Shown one piece after another: positions 1 to 10,989 of a stretch of 64,000 bases of DNA. Position 1 is the stretch's first letter. Every line of letters begins with the position of its first letter. The notes below the pieces were generated by a model, which was given only the letters and a program-made list of their open reading frames with translations, did no database searches and was not told the origin of the DNA. The DNA is from CAVQRC01 sp963715045 (GTDB lineage Bacteria > Planctomycetota > Planctomycetia > Pirellulales > Lacipirellulaceae). Both the position numbers and the translations under genes were made by a program. The stretch covers positions 206,081 to 270,080 of the forward strand of contig CAVQRC010000017.1 in NCBI GenBank assembly GCA_963715045.1, given 5' to 3'.

Positions 1-3000
1 TGGCGCGCTGGGTGACACTTTCGGGGGCACACTCAACGTCGGTTCGGGCAACACCTTTGAAGCTCGCCAGGGATGGTCGTCCGACGGCACTCTCAACCTG
101 ACCGGAGGGACGATTGCCGGCGGCCTGTATTCGCAGGTCAACGGGTCGACCAATGTCAACAGCGGCACGAATACGTTCGCGGCCCCGGTCAATCTGTCCA
201 ACGGCAGCTTCACCGTTGCCGGCGGGGCGACGGCACGATTCGAAGGCGGCGGGACACTCGACTCGATGACCATCGGCGGAACAGGTACGTTCCTCGCCGA
301 CAGTGTGCTCGATGTGACGGGCGGCCTCTCACGCATCGACGCCACGGCCCGATTCGACAGCGGAGGAGGTACGCGGATCGCGGGCGGATCGACGCTGATC
401 CTCGCCCGCAACCCCCGCTTCAATCCCGGCTCGCTGACCGACGTCGACGGAACGCTGCGGCTCTTCAGCCCGGCGACCTACGCCGGAGGATCGTTCACGG
501 GTGACGGGACCGTCTCGCAACAGGCGAGCGTGATCGTCACCGGTAATACAACCATGAATCTCAATCCCACGACGGGTGTCTACGACTGGGATGGTTCGGC
601 GGATCAAAACGAAATGACCACGGTCAATAGTGGCAGGACTTTCCGCATCAATGCCAATCGACTCAACCCCAGTACGGGGGCGTCGAAGAATCACTACACC
701 GGACGGCTCAACATCAATGGTGGCACGGTCGAGGTCAATACGGCCGACCCCTGGCAGGTTGTCAGCGGTACTTCCGCCGGGGAAGTTCACTTCAACAGCT
801 TTGCCGGTACCGCCACCCTTGCCGGCCAGGACGTGAGCGTCAGTGGAGCCGGGACGGAATTCGACGCGATCTTCGGCCAGGCCATCGGTCGACGCCGAAC
901 ATCTCCTTCGACGATCTGGCCGACGTGCGAATCCTCAACAGCGGCAGCGGATTCACGTTCGACGGAGATGTCGACTATCACTGGCACGACGATCCACCAG
1001 GACATCGCCGGTGGCCTGCGTCGGCATTCAACGGCAACATCAACGTCACCGGCAACACGATCGATCAACGCTACGACATTCGACTGGGACGGAACGAACT
1101 GCCTGTGTCGCAGACGACGATGATCGGCCCCGGAGGGAGTCTCACCATCAACGCGGACACGATCGATACCAACGCCGCGGCTGCGGATGGTAACGACGAT
1201 GACGTTTTCATTCAGGCTGGCATCCTCACTGTCAATACGGTCGATCCGTGGCGGATGGATGGCTCGCTCACGCTTCAGCACCGGTGCCGGCCAGGCCCAG
1301 GTCAATGGCAGCCCCCTGCGGCTCGTATCGAGCGGTAGCACATTGACCGTGTCCGGCGGCAACGCCGGGAGCATCAACGTCCCCTTGACGCTGAGCGGCA
1401 ACGCGGACGTGTCGATCAATGGTTCCTCCCGGCTGCACCTCAACGGTCCGGCCACGATCGACAATGCCACAATTGTCGGCGCCGGGTCGCTCGTGTTCGA
1501 CAACACCGCGACGATCGACGCGCCGGCCGATATTACCGTCGGTACGTTTCGCCTCAGCAATGACGCGAACGTCGACTTGAAGGCGGCAACATCCGGACGA
1601 CGAATTTCGTCAAGGATCCCTACGGCCTCATTCGACCTTAACGGCGGTACCTTTGAAGTCCGAGCGGGGGCGGCCACGTTCAACTCGTCGTTGTCTACTC
1701 CGGCGGTACCTCGCCGCCGATCGAGCCGGAGTTCGTCGTTTCCGATGGTGCCGACGCGGCCGTGACGTTCGACGTGGCGGGTCGGGCGAAAACGCCGGTG
1801 AATTCGGCCAGACGACAGTAACCGGTGTCTCCGGTGGTTCGCCCGTCGACGCTTCGCGGGACCGGCGGCGGAGAAGGTGCCGACCTCGTCGTCGGCCGCA
1901 GCGGAACGGGCCGACTGGAAGTCACGGACGGCGGTCGAACCGCGCTCCAAGACGACCTGGTGGTTGCCAGTAATGCTGGATCGGATGGGACGGTGATCGT
2001 CATCGGGCGTGAACGGCGGAATCCGATCGACGCTCGACCAGACCGGTCGCGGCGAGGCGTCCGACGGCTCACATCGGTCAAGGCGGAGCAATGGGCGACT
2101 GACCGTTGCCAACGGGGCGCTCGTCGACGTCGGAGACGACATGATCGTCGGATCGACCACGAGCGGCGACGGCGTTGTCGACATCAGCGGAGCGTCCGGC
2201 GGCTTCAACGGCCGAGGTCCGGGTCGGGAGCGATCTCGTCGTGCATCCGGCGAGTCGGGTCAACGTCCGGTCGGGCGGAAAACTCGACGTCGAGGACGAC
2301 GATTCTTTTCAACCCCGGTGCGGTCATCGAAGTGACCGGGACAGGCAATCTCGACCCGCGATTGCTCACCGTGGACGGCGGTACTTTCAACGTCGAGCCG
2401 ACCGCAACGGTAGTCATTTCGGATTCCGGTGCGACCAGCGATCCAGGCTTCTTTGTCGGTCTCGCGGGTGGAGATGGCCAGGTGGTCGTCAAGAATGGTG
2501 GCTCACTGTCGACGGGTGCCGTGCAGGTTGGTGGAGCGAATGAAACCGGCCTGATCGACATCGATGCCTCGAGTTCGTGGGAAATCGACGGCCCGCTGGT
2601 CGTCAAGTCGGGCGGCGTCGTCCACTCCGATGGAACAGTCTCGCCGGATCGGCTGATCGTCGAAAGCGGCGGCAGCGTCGGTGGCAGCGGCGACGTGGAG
2701 GGCACGCTCGTCAACTCCGGCTTGCTCAGCCCGGGCGACTCGCCCGGAATCCTGTCCGCGGCCAACTTCGTCCAGGAAGCCACCGGCACGCTGCTCATCG
2801 AGTTGGGTGGCCTGGTTTCCGGCAGCGAGTACGACGTGCTCGACGTCAACGGTCTGGCAGAACTCGGCGGCACGCTCGAGATCGCCTTGCTCGACCTGGG
2901 TAGCGGCACGTTCACTCCGGCTGAGGGCGACGCGTTTTCAATCCTCTCGGCCGGCGGCGGAATAACCGGCGCGTTCGCCAGTGTCATCGAGCCTGCCCTG

Positions 3001-3351
3001 CCTGAGGGACTCGTGTGGGATCTGCTCTATGATGCCGACGAACTGTTGCTGAGCGTGATGGCCGCAACTTCGGGACTGCCCGCCGACTTCGACGGGGACG
3101 GCGATGTCGACGGCGAGGACTTCCTCGCCTGGCAGGCCGGCTTCGGCATCACCAGCGGTGCGACGCAGATCAATGGCGATGCCGACGCCGACGGAGACGT
3201 CGACGGTGCAGATTTCCTCGCCTGGCAGGCCAGCTTCGGCGACCTGGCCGGCGCAGGTGGTCGGATCGCGGGGGCGGTACCCGAGCCGACGGCGGCCATG
3301 TTGACGCTGCTGGTCGCCGTGGTGGCCCTCGCCCGCCGACCACGCGGCTGA
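1..3351 (+). CDS. PEP-CTERM/dockerin autotransporter-like repeat protein, 5' incomplete, frameshifted
   Basis: This is the 3' part of a large secreted surface protein that begins before the window. From base 2 the translation is rich in Gly, Asn, Thr and Val with beta-helix style repeats (GGTLNVGSG, NGGTVEVN). The last ~340 residues, in a clean frame from about 2320, end with two dockerin-like EF-hand segments (DFDGDGDVDGEDFLAWQ near 3085-3135 and a second near 3178-3230). A PEP-CTERM tail follows: VPEP, a hydrophobic stretch and ARRPRG at the stop. Such proteins are exported and sorted to the cell surface by exosortase. The repeat part changes frame several times (about 890, 1270, 1600, 1800, 2010, 2200 and 2310) while the protein character continues. 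I therefore infer single-base indels rather than several genes. The ligand is unknown. Confidence 0.8.
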
Positions 3352-3500
3352 AACCAGTCGGCGCGGTTTAGTCGATTCGTGTGAGCCCCGCACGAACCAA
3401 TCGCCGGACGGTCGAGATGTTCGCGGCAGTCGCCGCGGAAGTCCTCTTCCGCCCGGCGATCCGCGTTTCGCGACCAAAAAGCCGACGTTCGTCGATCGAT

Positions 3501-4950
3501 TCAACGATCCGTTGGATGGGGCGTGGCTGCCTTGGGAAACAGCACAAACACTTCCGAATCGGTGCGTTGCTGTTCGAGTAGTTCCTCGAGCTTGTTCACG
3601 ATCTGCGGGTTGGGATGCGGCGATGTTGTGGCTCTCGCCCGGGTCGGACTGAAGGTCGTACAGTTCCAGGTCGCGGTTGCCCTGGAACATCTGGCGACGA
3701 ACCCCCTTGTAGTCTCCCCATCGGATCGCCTGCTGCCCGCCGTAAGCAGGGAACTCCCAGTACAGCACGTCGTGAGGGGCCTGGCTCCCGACTCCGGTGA
3801 GTGTCGGGAGCATGCTGATGCCGTCTGTACCTGCTGGTGGAGTGATGCCCGCGATCTCGCAGACGGTCGGGAGCACGTCCCACGCGGCGCACACGTGGTC
3901 TGTCACCTGTCCCGCGGCGATTCTTCCGGGCCAGCGGGCGACGAATGGCACCCGAATACCGCCTTCGTAGACCGAACCCTTGCGGCCGCGGAATGGACCC
4001 GCCGATTGAAAGAAGTCGGAATCCGAGCCACCGAGCCGATCGAAAGTCGGCCCGTTGTCGCTCGTGAAGCACACGAGCGTCTTCTCCGACAGGCCGAGTT
4101 CATCGACGAGATCGAGAATCCTGCCAACATCGCGATCCATGTGCGAGACCATCGCCGCGTAGCCGGCCCGCGGCGACGGGTGCTCAAGATAGCCGCGATG
4201 CTGATACGCAGCTTCGGGAATCCTGCCCTCGTATTCGGCCAGCGACGCGGGCGGAACCTGGATCGAGAGATGCGGCACGGCGTAAGGCACGTAGAGAAAA
4301 AACGGTTCTTTCTGATGATCGCGAATGAACGCCAACGCCTCCTCGGTAAACCGATCCTGCGAATACGTTTCGCCAGTCAGCGTGCGATCGTTTCCGGGCA
4401 ACATCTCCTTGACATGGTTCCGCCACAAGAACCGCGGGTAGTGGTTGTGGGCATGCACCTGGCAGTTAAAGCCGTAGAACAGGTCGAAGCCCTGGCGATT
4501 GGGATCTCCGCTCGTGCCGAAGTGCCCAAGTCCCCATTTGCCGATCGCGGCCGTCGCATAGCCCGCTTCCTTCAATAGTTCCGCAAGCGTGACTTCCTCG
4601 TCTGGCAGCGGGTACTGTCCGGGAAACTCCCAGCCCTGTTCCGCTTTGAGGTGCTTCAGGTGTTTTGGGTTGCGATTGTCTCGCACGAACGCGTGACCCG
4701 TATGCTTGCCCGTCAGCAGTACGCATCGCGAGGGTGCACACACCGGACTGCCGCAGTAGTACTGCGTCAAGCGGATCCCGTTCGCGGCAATCCGATCGAT
4801 GTTGGGAGTCTTGATCCACTGCTGCCCGTAGCAGCCCAGCTCTCCGTAGCCCAGGTCATCCGACATGATGAAGATCACATTCGGCCGCTCGGCGGCGAAA
4901 GCCGTGGAAACGCCCGCCAGGGCGATCGCTGCTAACAGGGTTCGGGTCAT
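3501..4950 (-). CDS. Secreted Cys-type sulfatase (arylsulfatase-like), one frameshift
   Basis: Family S1 sulfatase that would hydrolyse sulfate esters after its Cys is converted to formylglycine. The start at 4950 gives a signal peptide (MTRTLLAAIALAGVSTAFAA) followed by the metal-binding segment PNVIFIMSDDLGYGELGCYG. The signature CAPSRCVLLTG places the modified Cys at residue 71. GKWGLGH and SDNGPTF are further sulfatase core motifs. The open frame runs on upstream of 4950 and past the true end. One indel near 3623 must be corrected to reach the natural C-terminus (HPNPQIVNKLEELL, stop at 3501-3503), giving about 483 residues. It lies 131 bp downstream of another sulfatase on the same strand, separated by a short-repeat tract, so co-transcription is plausible. 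The substrate is unknown; sulfated polysaccharide is the usual guess in planctomycetes. Confidence 0.9.
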
Positions 4951-4977
4951 CAGGGGCCTGGGGTCAGCAACTGCCAG

Positions 4978-5060
4978 ATGAAGCGTTTTCCCAGTCTCCC
5001 AGTCTCCATGTCTCCCAGTCTCCATGTCTCCATGTCTCCATGTCTCCAGTCTCCTGACCC
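4978..5060. repeat. Short 8-bp tandem repeat tract
   Basis: The gap between two minus-strand sulfatases is filled with imperfect 8-bp units of the type GTCTCCAT/GTCTCCCA, about nine copies. A C-rich tract of alternating GACCCCC and GACCCCT units follows. It is not coding; translations such as METWRHGDWE are repeat artefacts. Confidence 0.75.
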
Positions 5061-5081
5061 CCGACCCCCGACCCCTGACCC

Positions 5082-6518
5082 CTACTCCCGCGGCATCTTC
5101 GCGGCCATTCGCTCCTGCCACTTCCGCAGCTTTGCTCGTAACTCGTCCCGCTTCTCGGGGTGCTGTTCGCTGAGGTTGATACGCTCCGCCGGGTCGTGTG
5201 CGAGATGATACAGTTCCACCTTGTTGTCGTGGTAAAACTCGATGAGTTTCCAGTCGTTGCTGCGAATGGCAGCCCCTGGCGTCCATGTCGAACCGTGGTA
5301 GTGGGGGTAGTGCCAGAACAGATCGCGGTCGGCCAGGCGGTCGCCACCGGCCAGTAGCGGGACGAGGCTCACGCCGTCGACGTGGGTGTCAGGCATCAAC
5401 GGCAGGCCGGCGAGGTCGAGGATCGTCGGAAAGAAATCCGTGCTGAAGATCGGGTACTCGCACACCGACCCTGCGGCCGTGACACCCGGAGCCCGGATGA
5501 TCGTGGGTTCGCGAATTCCTCCTTCGTACAGCCAGCCCTTACCCGATCGCAGCGGCAGGTTGGACGTCGGGCCCCCCTTGGCAGTCGTGCTCAGCCCGCC
5601 GTTGTCGGAAAAAAAGAACACCACCGTGTTGTCGGTCAGTCCCAGTTGCTCCAGCCTGGCGAGAACTGCCCCCACACTGTCGTCGACCGCCGCGATCATC
5701 GATGCGTAGGCCGCGTTGTCCTGCCGAGTCCGCGTGCGGCCTTGGTGCTCGCGTTCGAAAGTCGTGGGACCGTCGAACTGCTGTTGGGCTTTGGTCCGGA
5801 ATTCCTCCACCCGTTTGCGGTACGGCGTAATCGGCGTGTGCACGTTGTAGTAAGACAGGTACAGCAGAAACGGCTGCTGCGGATGGTCCGTGGTGGTCTG
5901 GTCGAGGAATTGCAACGATTCCTCGGTCAGTCGTTCGGTGAGGTATTCGTCGTCGCGATGGGCCGAAAGATTCGGGTTGTTCCACGGTGCGTAATACCCG
6001 CCCGGTGGAGAGCCGACCTTGCAGCCGCCAATGTTGATGTCGAATCCCTGGTCGGTCGGCCAGTGCCCGCGATCGCCGAGATGCCACTTGCCGGCAAAAA
6101 ATGTTCGATAGCCGTGCTGCTGGAGAACTTCGGCGATCGTCACTTCGGCCAGCGCCAGGTTGTCACGATCTTCGACGTGCTTGAATCGCGCGCCCGGGAC
6201 GCTGCCGGTCGGGCGTCCCGGGATCCAGTCCGTGATATCGACACGTACCGGGTGACGGCCGGTCAAGATGCTCGCCCGCGTGGGGGAACATACCGGGCAT
6301 GCCGCATACCCCTGCGTGAACTTCATGGCGGTCGCCGCGAACGCATCCAAATGGGGAGTCTCGTAGAACGTACTCCCGAAACAACCCAGGTCGGCCCAGC
6401 CCAGGTCATCGACCAGGAAGAACACGAAATTCGGGCGTTCCGCGGCGTAGATCGTCGCCGCTGAAAGGGCCGCCGCCGATGCGATGGCGACCATTGAAAT
6501 GGACCGCAGAATTTTCAT
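5082..6518 (-). CDS. Secreted Cys-type sulfatase, 478 aa
   Basis: Intact S1-family sulfatase. A signal peptide (residues 1-26, ending TIYAAERPN) leads into the metal-binding motif FFLVDDLGWADLGCFGS. The signature CSPTRASILTG has the formylglycine Cys at residue 77. GKWHLGD and FFSDNGGLS complete the active-site motifs. The C-terminal part (NDWKLIEFYHDNKVELYHL) is the family's normal small domain. Length is typical. It is the first gene of a minus-strand pair with the sulfatase that ends at 3501. The promoter probably lies in the 355-bp region shared with the divergent sulfatase at 6874, which also carries dispersed inverted repeats. The exact substrate cannot be read from sequence. Confidence 0.95.
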   Translation of the reverse strand: MKILRSISMVAIASAAALSAATIYAAERPNFVFFLVDDLGWADLGCFGSTFYETPHLDAFAATAMKFTQGYAACPVCSPTRASILTGRHPVRVDITDWIPGRPTGSVPGARFKHVEDRDNLALAEVTIAEVLQQHGYRTFFAGKWHLGDRGHWPTDQGFDINIGGCKVGSPPGGYYAPWNNPNLSAHRDDEYLTERLTEESLQFLDQTTTDHPQQPFLLYLSYYNVHTPITPYRKRVEEFRTKAQQQFDGPTTFEREHQGRTRTRQDNAAYASMIAAVDDSVGAVLARLEQLGLTDNTVVFFFSDNGGLSTTAKGGPTSNLPLRSGKGWLYEGGIREPTIIRAPGVTAAGSVCEYPIFSTDFFPTILDLAGLPLMPDTHVDGVSLVPLLAGGDRLADRDLFWHYPHYHGSTWTPGAAIRSNDWKLIEFYHDNKVELYHLAHDPAERINLSEQHPEKRDELRAKLRKWQERMAAKMPRE

Positions 6519-6559
6519 GAAAACACATGCTCGAACGGGGCAGTGTGGTAAGCCAACGA

Positions 6560-6830
6560 GTATAGCACTCCCGCAGCCCGTGTAGCCTCGTCACTCCCTG
6601 TCGAGGTCGGGAGCGGGGCGTGCACGATGACCCGCCGCTGGCCGGTGGAGCGTCAGTACTTTGGCCGCGGCGTACTGGATCGCCGCTTTCCTGTCACGGA
6701 GTGCCAGGACTACTCCATGTAGCCTCGCCACTGCGTGGCGAGGCCGGCAGCGGCAAATCGACTGTCCTCCGCGTCCGGGCCCGTGTCACAGAGTGCCCCG
6801 GCTACATCGGCACGGTCGGATTGGCTAGAC
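6560..6830. repeat. Dispersed inverted-repeat elements between divergent sulfatases
   Basis: The 355-bp gap between the divergent sulfatases holds no gene. It carries several degenerate copies of a short dispersed repeat whose core reads GTAGCCTCGCCACTGCGTGGC, with a complementary partner of the type GTCACGGAGTGCC..GGCTAC (near 6690-6705, 6718-6740 and 6785-6808). The same family recurs near 15513, 20690, 20849, 37240 and 39371. Promoters for the two sulfatases must also lie here, but no convincing -35/-10 pair stands out. Confidence 0.7.
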
Positions 6831-6873
6831 TGTCGCCCTGGCCCAGGGCACGACGACACCACCGGCGAACACC

Positions 6874-8301
6874 ATGCGATTTCACTTCTGCCCGCTCCTG
6901 ATCGTCGTCTGGGCGCTGGCGTCGATCGGCGTGGCGGCCGAGCGGCCCAACGTGATTCTCGTGATGGCCGACGATCTAGGCTGGGGCGATACGGGCTACA
7001 ACGGACATCCCGTACTCCAGACACCACACCTGGACGCCATGGCCAACAGTGGACTGCAGTTCGATCGGTTTTACGCGGCCGCCCCCGTCTGCAGTCCGAC
7101 GCGGGGAAGTTGCCTCACCGGCCGACATCCGTCCCGCTACGGCATTGGCGGTGCGAACCAGGGTCATCTGCCTCGCGAAGAGGTTTCGCTCGCCGAAGTG
7201 CTGCAGGATCTCGGCTATGCAACAGGGCACTTCGGCAAGTGGCATCTGGGAACTCTCTCGCCCGACTTTTCCGGCAAGGGACCGCAGCGGAACCCCCGCG
7301 CGAATTACCTCACGCCCGACATGGCCGGCTTTGGTACCTGGTTCAGCACCGAGTACGCGGTGGCGACCTGGGATCCGTACGACCTCGCTCACGCTCACGG
7401 CTCCACGGACCGTCGGGCACTCTATTGGAGCGATCACCAGCCGATTCTCGACGGTCCCGCCCGCGGCCTGATCGGCTGCGACAGTCGGATCATCATGGAT
7501 CGAGCGGTTGCCTTCATCGACCAGGCCGTGGCCGGCGGGACACCCTTTCTCGCGGTGATCTGGTTCCATGCCCCGCACGCACCCGTTGTCGGGGGACCCG
7601 ACTACCGAGCTCGGTATGCCGACCAGAGCGAAGCCGTGCAGCACTATTACGCGGCCGTCACGGCCCTCGACGAGCAGGTCGGGCGGCTGCGATCGAGGCT
7701 CCGCGAACTAGAAGTACAGGATCAGACGATGCTCTGGTTTTGCGCTGACAACGGCCCGGAGGGAAATCCGCAGGCGAAGGGACGCTCCCAGGGTTCGGCC
7801 GGCCCGTTTCGAGGTCGCAAACGGTCTCTCTACGAAGGCGGAGTACGCGTTCCCGCGATTCTCGAATGGCCGGCCAGAATTCCTGCCCATCGCCGTACAA
7901 CGCTGCCGGCCGTCACGAGCGACTATCTGCCGACGGTTCTGGCGGTCACTGGCAGCGAGGAGGCCGTGCCGGCGGATCGGCCCCTCGATGGAATTTCGCT
8001 GCTGCCGTTGATCGACGGGTCACTGCAGCAGCGGGGCCGCTCGATCGGATTCCAGTTCCAGGGCTGTGCCACGCTCATGGATGATCGCTACAAGTTGGTT
8101 CACAATCCGGAGCGGAAGCGGCAGCGTTCGGACAATGGCTCGGTAGCCATTGCCGAATGGGAACTTTACGATCTGGTGAACGACCCGGCCGAGACGGTGA
8201 ATATCGCTGCCGGTCACGGGCAAATTGTCGAGAGGATGCGTCGCGAACTTGCCGAGTGGCAGCAGTCGTGCGCCGCCAGCGCGGCGGGTCGCGATTACTG
8301 A
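6874..8301 (+). CDS. Secreted Cys-type sulfatase, 475 aa
   Basis: Intact S1-family sulfatase. A signal peptide covers roughly residues 1-22 (LLIVVWALASIGVAA). Metal-binding segment: NVILVMADDLGWGDTGYNG. Signature: CSPTRGSCLTG, formylglycine Cys at residue 73. GKWHLGT and FCADNGPEG are further active-site motifs. It is divergent from the minus-strand sulfatase pair and lies 135 bp upstream of a Rieske oxygenase gene on the same strand. The substrate is not evident. A link to the oxygenase operon is possible but rests only on position. Confidence 0.95.
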   Translation: MRFHFCPLLIVVWALASIGVAAERPNVILVMADDLGWGDTGYNGHPVLQTPHLDAMANSGLQFDRFYAAAPVCSPTRGSCLTGRHPSRYGIGGANQGHLPREEVSLAEVLQDLGYATGHFGKWHLGTLSPDFSGKGPQRNPRANYLTPDMAGFGTWFSTEYAVATWDPYDLAHAHGSTDRRALYWSDHQPILDGPARGLIGCDSRIIMDRAVAFIDQAVAGGTPFLAVIWFHAPHAPVVGGPDYRARYADQSEAVQHYYAAVTALDEQVGRLRSRLRELEVQDQTMLWFCADNGPEGNPQAKGRSQGSAGPFRGRKRSLYEGGVRVPAILEWPARIPAHRRTTLPAVTSDYLPTVLAVTGSEEAVPADRPLDGISLLPLIDGSLQQRGRSIGFQFQGCATLMDDRYKLVHNPERKRQRSDNGSVAIAEWELYDLVNDPAETVNIAAGHGQIVERMRRELAEWQQSCAASAAGRDY

Positions 8302-8436
8302 GGACGCAATTCGCAATGGAACTTGAAAGTTGACAAGAACGCCTGAGCTCGGTTTCAGAGTGTCTCGCGGACGGGAAACAAGGTGGTAAAAACACGTCTT
8401 GCAACGGCTTCTAGTCATACTGCGGAGCCCACCCAC

Positions 8437-9708
8437 ATGTGCTGTCTCAACGAAGCATCGAAACGCGACGTGGCCGCATGGATCGCCGATCACCGGCCCG
8501 GCACCAGCCTCGCCCGCGAATTCTACGTCGAACCGGCCGTCTACGCGCTGGAGCTCGAGCGGATCTGGCGGCGAGGTTGGCTGTTTGTCGGGCACACCTG
8601 CGAGATCCCCGCGGCGGGCGACTACTTCACGTTCGCGGTCGACCACGACTCCCTGATTGTCGTTCGCGATGATAATCGCCAGATCCGTGCGCTATGGAAC
8701 GTGTGCCGCCATCGCGGTACGCAAATGTGCACCGAACAGAGCGGTCATGTCGGCCGATTCGTCTGCCCCTACCACCAATGGACCTACCGCCGCAATGGCG
8801 ACCTGGCTGCGTGCCGCGGAATGCACGACGAGATCGACAAAGAGACGCTCGGCTTGCTGCCGGCCCACGTTCGAGAACTCGAGGGTTTTATCTTCGTCTG
8901 TCTCGGAGACGACCCGCCCGCATTCGATCCGCTCGCCACCCAGGCCGCCGAGTTGCTCCGACCGCAAGGACTCGACCGGGCTCGTGTCGCCAAGGCGGTC
9001 GATTACCTCGTCGATGCCAACTGGAAACTCGTCTGGGAAAACAACCGTGAGTGTTACCACTGCAACGCAAACCACCCCCAGTACATCCAGGCCAACTTCG
9101 ACCACTACAACGCCGACGACACGAGCCCCCGGATTCGCGCCCGGATCGAGGCCGCCATCGCCCGCACCGAAAAGTCGCTGGCGGCCGCCGGACTCGCCTA
9201 CAGCCACAAAGACAGCGGGATGTGCGGCTTTCCCGATGCCGAGCAGGACATCTGGTATGCGGCCAATCGAACTCCGCTCGTGGAAGGATTCGTGAGCGAG
9301 ACGCTGGACGGCTCCCAGGTGGCGCCGCTGATGGGCGACTACGAGTCGGCAGAGACGGGCACCCTCCGCTTCCGCACGATGCCGAACATGTGGTTTCACG
9401 CCAGTTGCGACCACGCCGTGAGCACGCGGTTGTTGCCGGCAGGTCTCAACGCCACGCAGGTCCGCGTCACGTGGCTGGTCGACGCCGAGGCGAAAGAGGG
9501 AGTCGACTACCACCTGGAAGATGTCATGCCGTTCTGGCAGTTCACTTCGGAGCAGGACTGGGAGCTGTGCAGGCGGGCGCAGCAGGGAGTTCTTTCGTCG
9601 CGGTACATTTCGGGACCGCTTTCCCGGCATAAAGAATACAACGTGGACAGCTTTATCCGCTGGACGCTGCACCAGTTGTCGCAGACTGAAGGACGCCGTG
9701 ATGGGTGA
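8437..9708 (+). CDS. Rieske non-haem iron oxygenase, alpha subunit (GbcA/choline monooxygenase-like)
   Basis: Aromatic-ring-hydroxylase-type oxygenase subunit. The Rieske [2Fe-2S] site is visible as CRHRG, about 17 residues, then CPYHQW. The catalytic domain has the mononuclear iron motif ENNRECYHCNANHP. That motif resembles glycine-betaine monooxygenase (GbcA) and choline monooxygenase more than typical aromatic-ring dioxygenases. The frame opens at 8383, but ATG 8437 (MCCLNEAS) gives the family's usual N-terminus. The stop at 9706-9708 overlaps by 8 bp the ATG of the following FAD oxidoreductase, indicating translational coupling. Together they suggest oxidative N-demethylation of a quaternary or tertiary amine such as glycine betaine. 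The reductase partner is not in the window. Substrate assignment is inference. Confidence 0.85.
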   Translation: MCCLNEASKRDVAAWIADHRPGTSLAREFYVEPAVYALELERIWRRGWLFVGHTCEIPAAGDYFTFAVDHDSLIVVRDDNRQIRALWNVCRHRGTQMCTEQSGHVGRFVCPYHQWTYRRNGDLAACRGMHDEIDKETLGLLPAHVRELEGFIFVCLGDDPPAFDPLATQAAELLRPQGLDRARVAKAVDYLVDANWKLVWENNRECYHCNANHPQYIQANFDHYNADDTSPRIRARIEAAIARTEKSLAAAGLAYSHKDSGMCGFPDAEQDIWYAANRTPLVEGFVSETLDGSQVAPLMGDYESAETGTLRFRTMPNMWFHASCDHAVSTRLLPAGLNATQVRVTWLVDAEAKEGVDYHLEDVMPFWQFTSEQDWELCRRAQQGVLSSRYISGPLSRHKEYNVDSFIRWTLHQLSQTEGRRDG

Positions 9709-10928
9709 AATCGACCGTGCCGAAATCGTGATCGTGGGGGGCGGCGCAGTCGGCTGCGGCGTTGCCTACAGCCTGGCCATGGCGGGCAAGACCGACGTGC
9801 TGCTGCTGGAACGGGAACCGACCGTGGCGGCCGTCACCACGCCGCAGGCGGCCGGGCTCGTGGGGCAGGTCCGGGGAAGCGTCGAACGCACGCGGCTCGC
9901 GATGTGGTCCGTCAAGACGTTCGCCCAGCTGGAGCAGGACGCCTCCGCCCGTCCCGGCTGGCGGCAGGTGGGTTCGCTCCGCTTGGCCGTCTGCGACGAA
10001 CGCGTCGAAGAGTTCAAGCAGATGAAAGCCGTCGCCGACGAGGCCGGCCTCGAGACCGAGTTTCTCGAACGCAGCCAGGCCGAGTCGCTGTGGCCGGCGC
10101 TCAACTTCGAGCGGGTCAAGGCCACGCTCTGGTGCCCGACCGACGGCTATCTCCAGCCGTCCGATCTCACGATGGCCTATGTCGCCCAGGCGCACCGCCG
10201 CGGTGTGCGCTTTCGCACCGCGACCACTGTCACCGGTGTCCGCGTTCGCGACGGCCGCGTCGAGGGTGTCGATACCGAAGACGGTACCGTCGCTTGCGAG
10301 ATGGTCATCAATGCGGCCGGCGCATGCGTATCACCTCGCCCACGCGGCGGGACTCGAACTTCCCATCGTCCCGGTCCGACACGAGTACTTCGTGACGGTC
10401 GAAGCTGAGGGACTCGTGCCTGAATTGCCGGTCGTCCGCATCCCCGATGCAACGCTCTACTTGAGAGCGGAAATCAACGCCTTGTTGTGCGGCGGCTGGG
10501 AGCCGTGGGCGCTGTCCGCCGATCCCCGTGAATTCGGTCCGGGAAGCAACCCTCCCCCGATCAAGCCCGACTGGGACGTGCTGGCCGAGTTCGCCAATCA
10601 GCTCCGCCCCGAACTGCCGCAGGTCGACCAGCTCGGAGTGCGGAGCGTGTTCAAAGGCTGGCCGACCTTCACCCCCGACGGACGGTTCATCATCGGACCC
10701 AGCCGCCACGTACGCGGCTTCGTGATGGCGGGTGGCTGCAATGCGCACGGCGTTTCGGGATCGGCCGGGATCGGCCGGCACGTCGTCGAGTCGATCCTCG
10801 AAGACGAACCGTCCCCCTACGTCAAGAGTCTCAGCCCCGATCGTTTCCAGCCAGGTGAGTGGGACTGGAATACGGCCATCAAGGCCGCCCAACGATATTA
10901 CGAGACCTATTACGCCCTCGGGCACTGA
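9701..10928 (+). CDS. FAD-dependent amine oxidoreductase (DAO/sarcosine-dimethylglycine type), one frameshift
   Basis: FAD-binding oxidoreductase of the DAO family. The ATG at 9701 is followed by the Rossmann motif VIVGGGAVGCGVAYSLA and LLLERE. Downstream come TPDGRFIIGPS and GFVMAGGCNAHGVSGSAGIG, which match the C-terminal FAD-contact region of sarcosine oxidase and dimethylglycine dehydrogenase proteins. A single-base indel near 10320 splits the frame between INAAGA and YHLAHAAGLELP. The corrected product is about 408 residues. It overlaps the Rieske oxygenase by 8 bp, so the two are surely co-expressed. The pair fits stepwise demethylation of methylated glycines. Sarcosine, dimethylglycine or a relative could be the substrate, and the sequence alone does not decide. 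Confidence 0.85.
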
Positions 10929-10989
10929 CCAATAGATGACAGGCAGTTTCCTATTCACTGCGGCAGCGAGGCCGCGTCAGGGTGTGGCG

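Noticed and set aside
787..2208. Large minus-strand open frame opposite the first gene
   Set aside because: Composition is typical of antisense shadow in GC-rich DNA, while the plus strand carries recognisable repeat protein.
2938..5286. A 782-residue open frame on the minus strand as one gene
   Set aside because: The sulfatase starts at 4950 and needs an indel near 3623 to end at 3501. The rest is a shadow of the plus-strand PEP-CTERM gene and of a repeat tract.
8692..9672. 326-residue minus-strand frame opposite the Rieske gene
   Set aside because: It is antisense to an intact enzyme gene with all catalytic motifs and shows no domain of its own.
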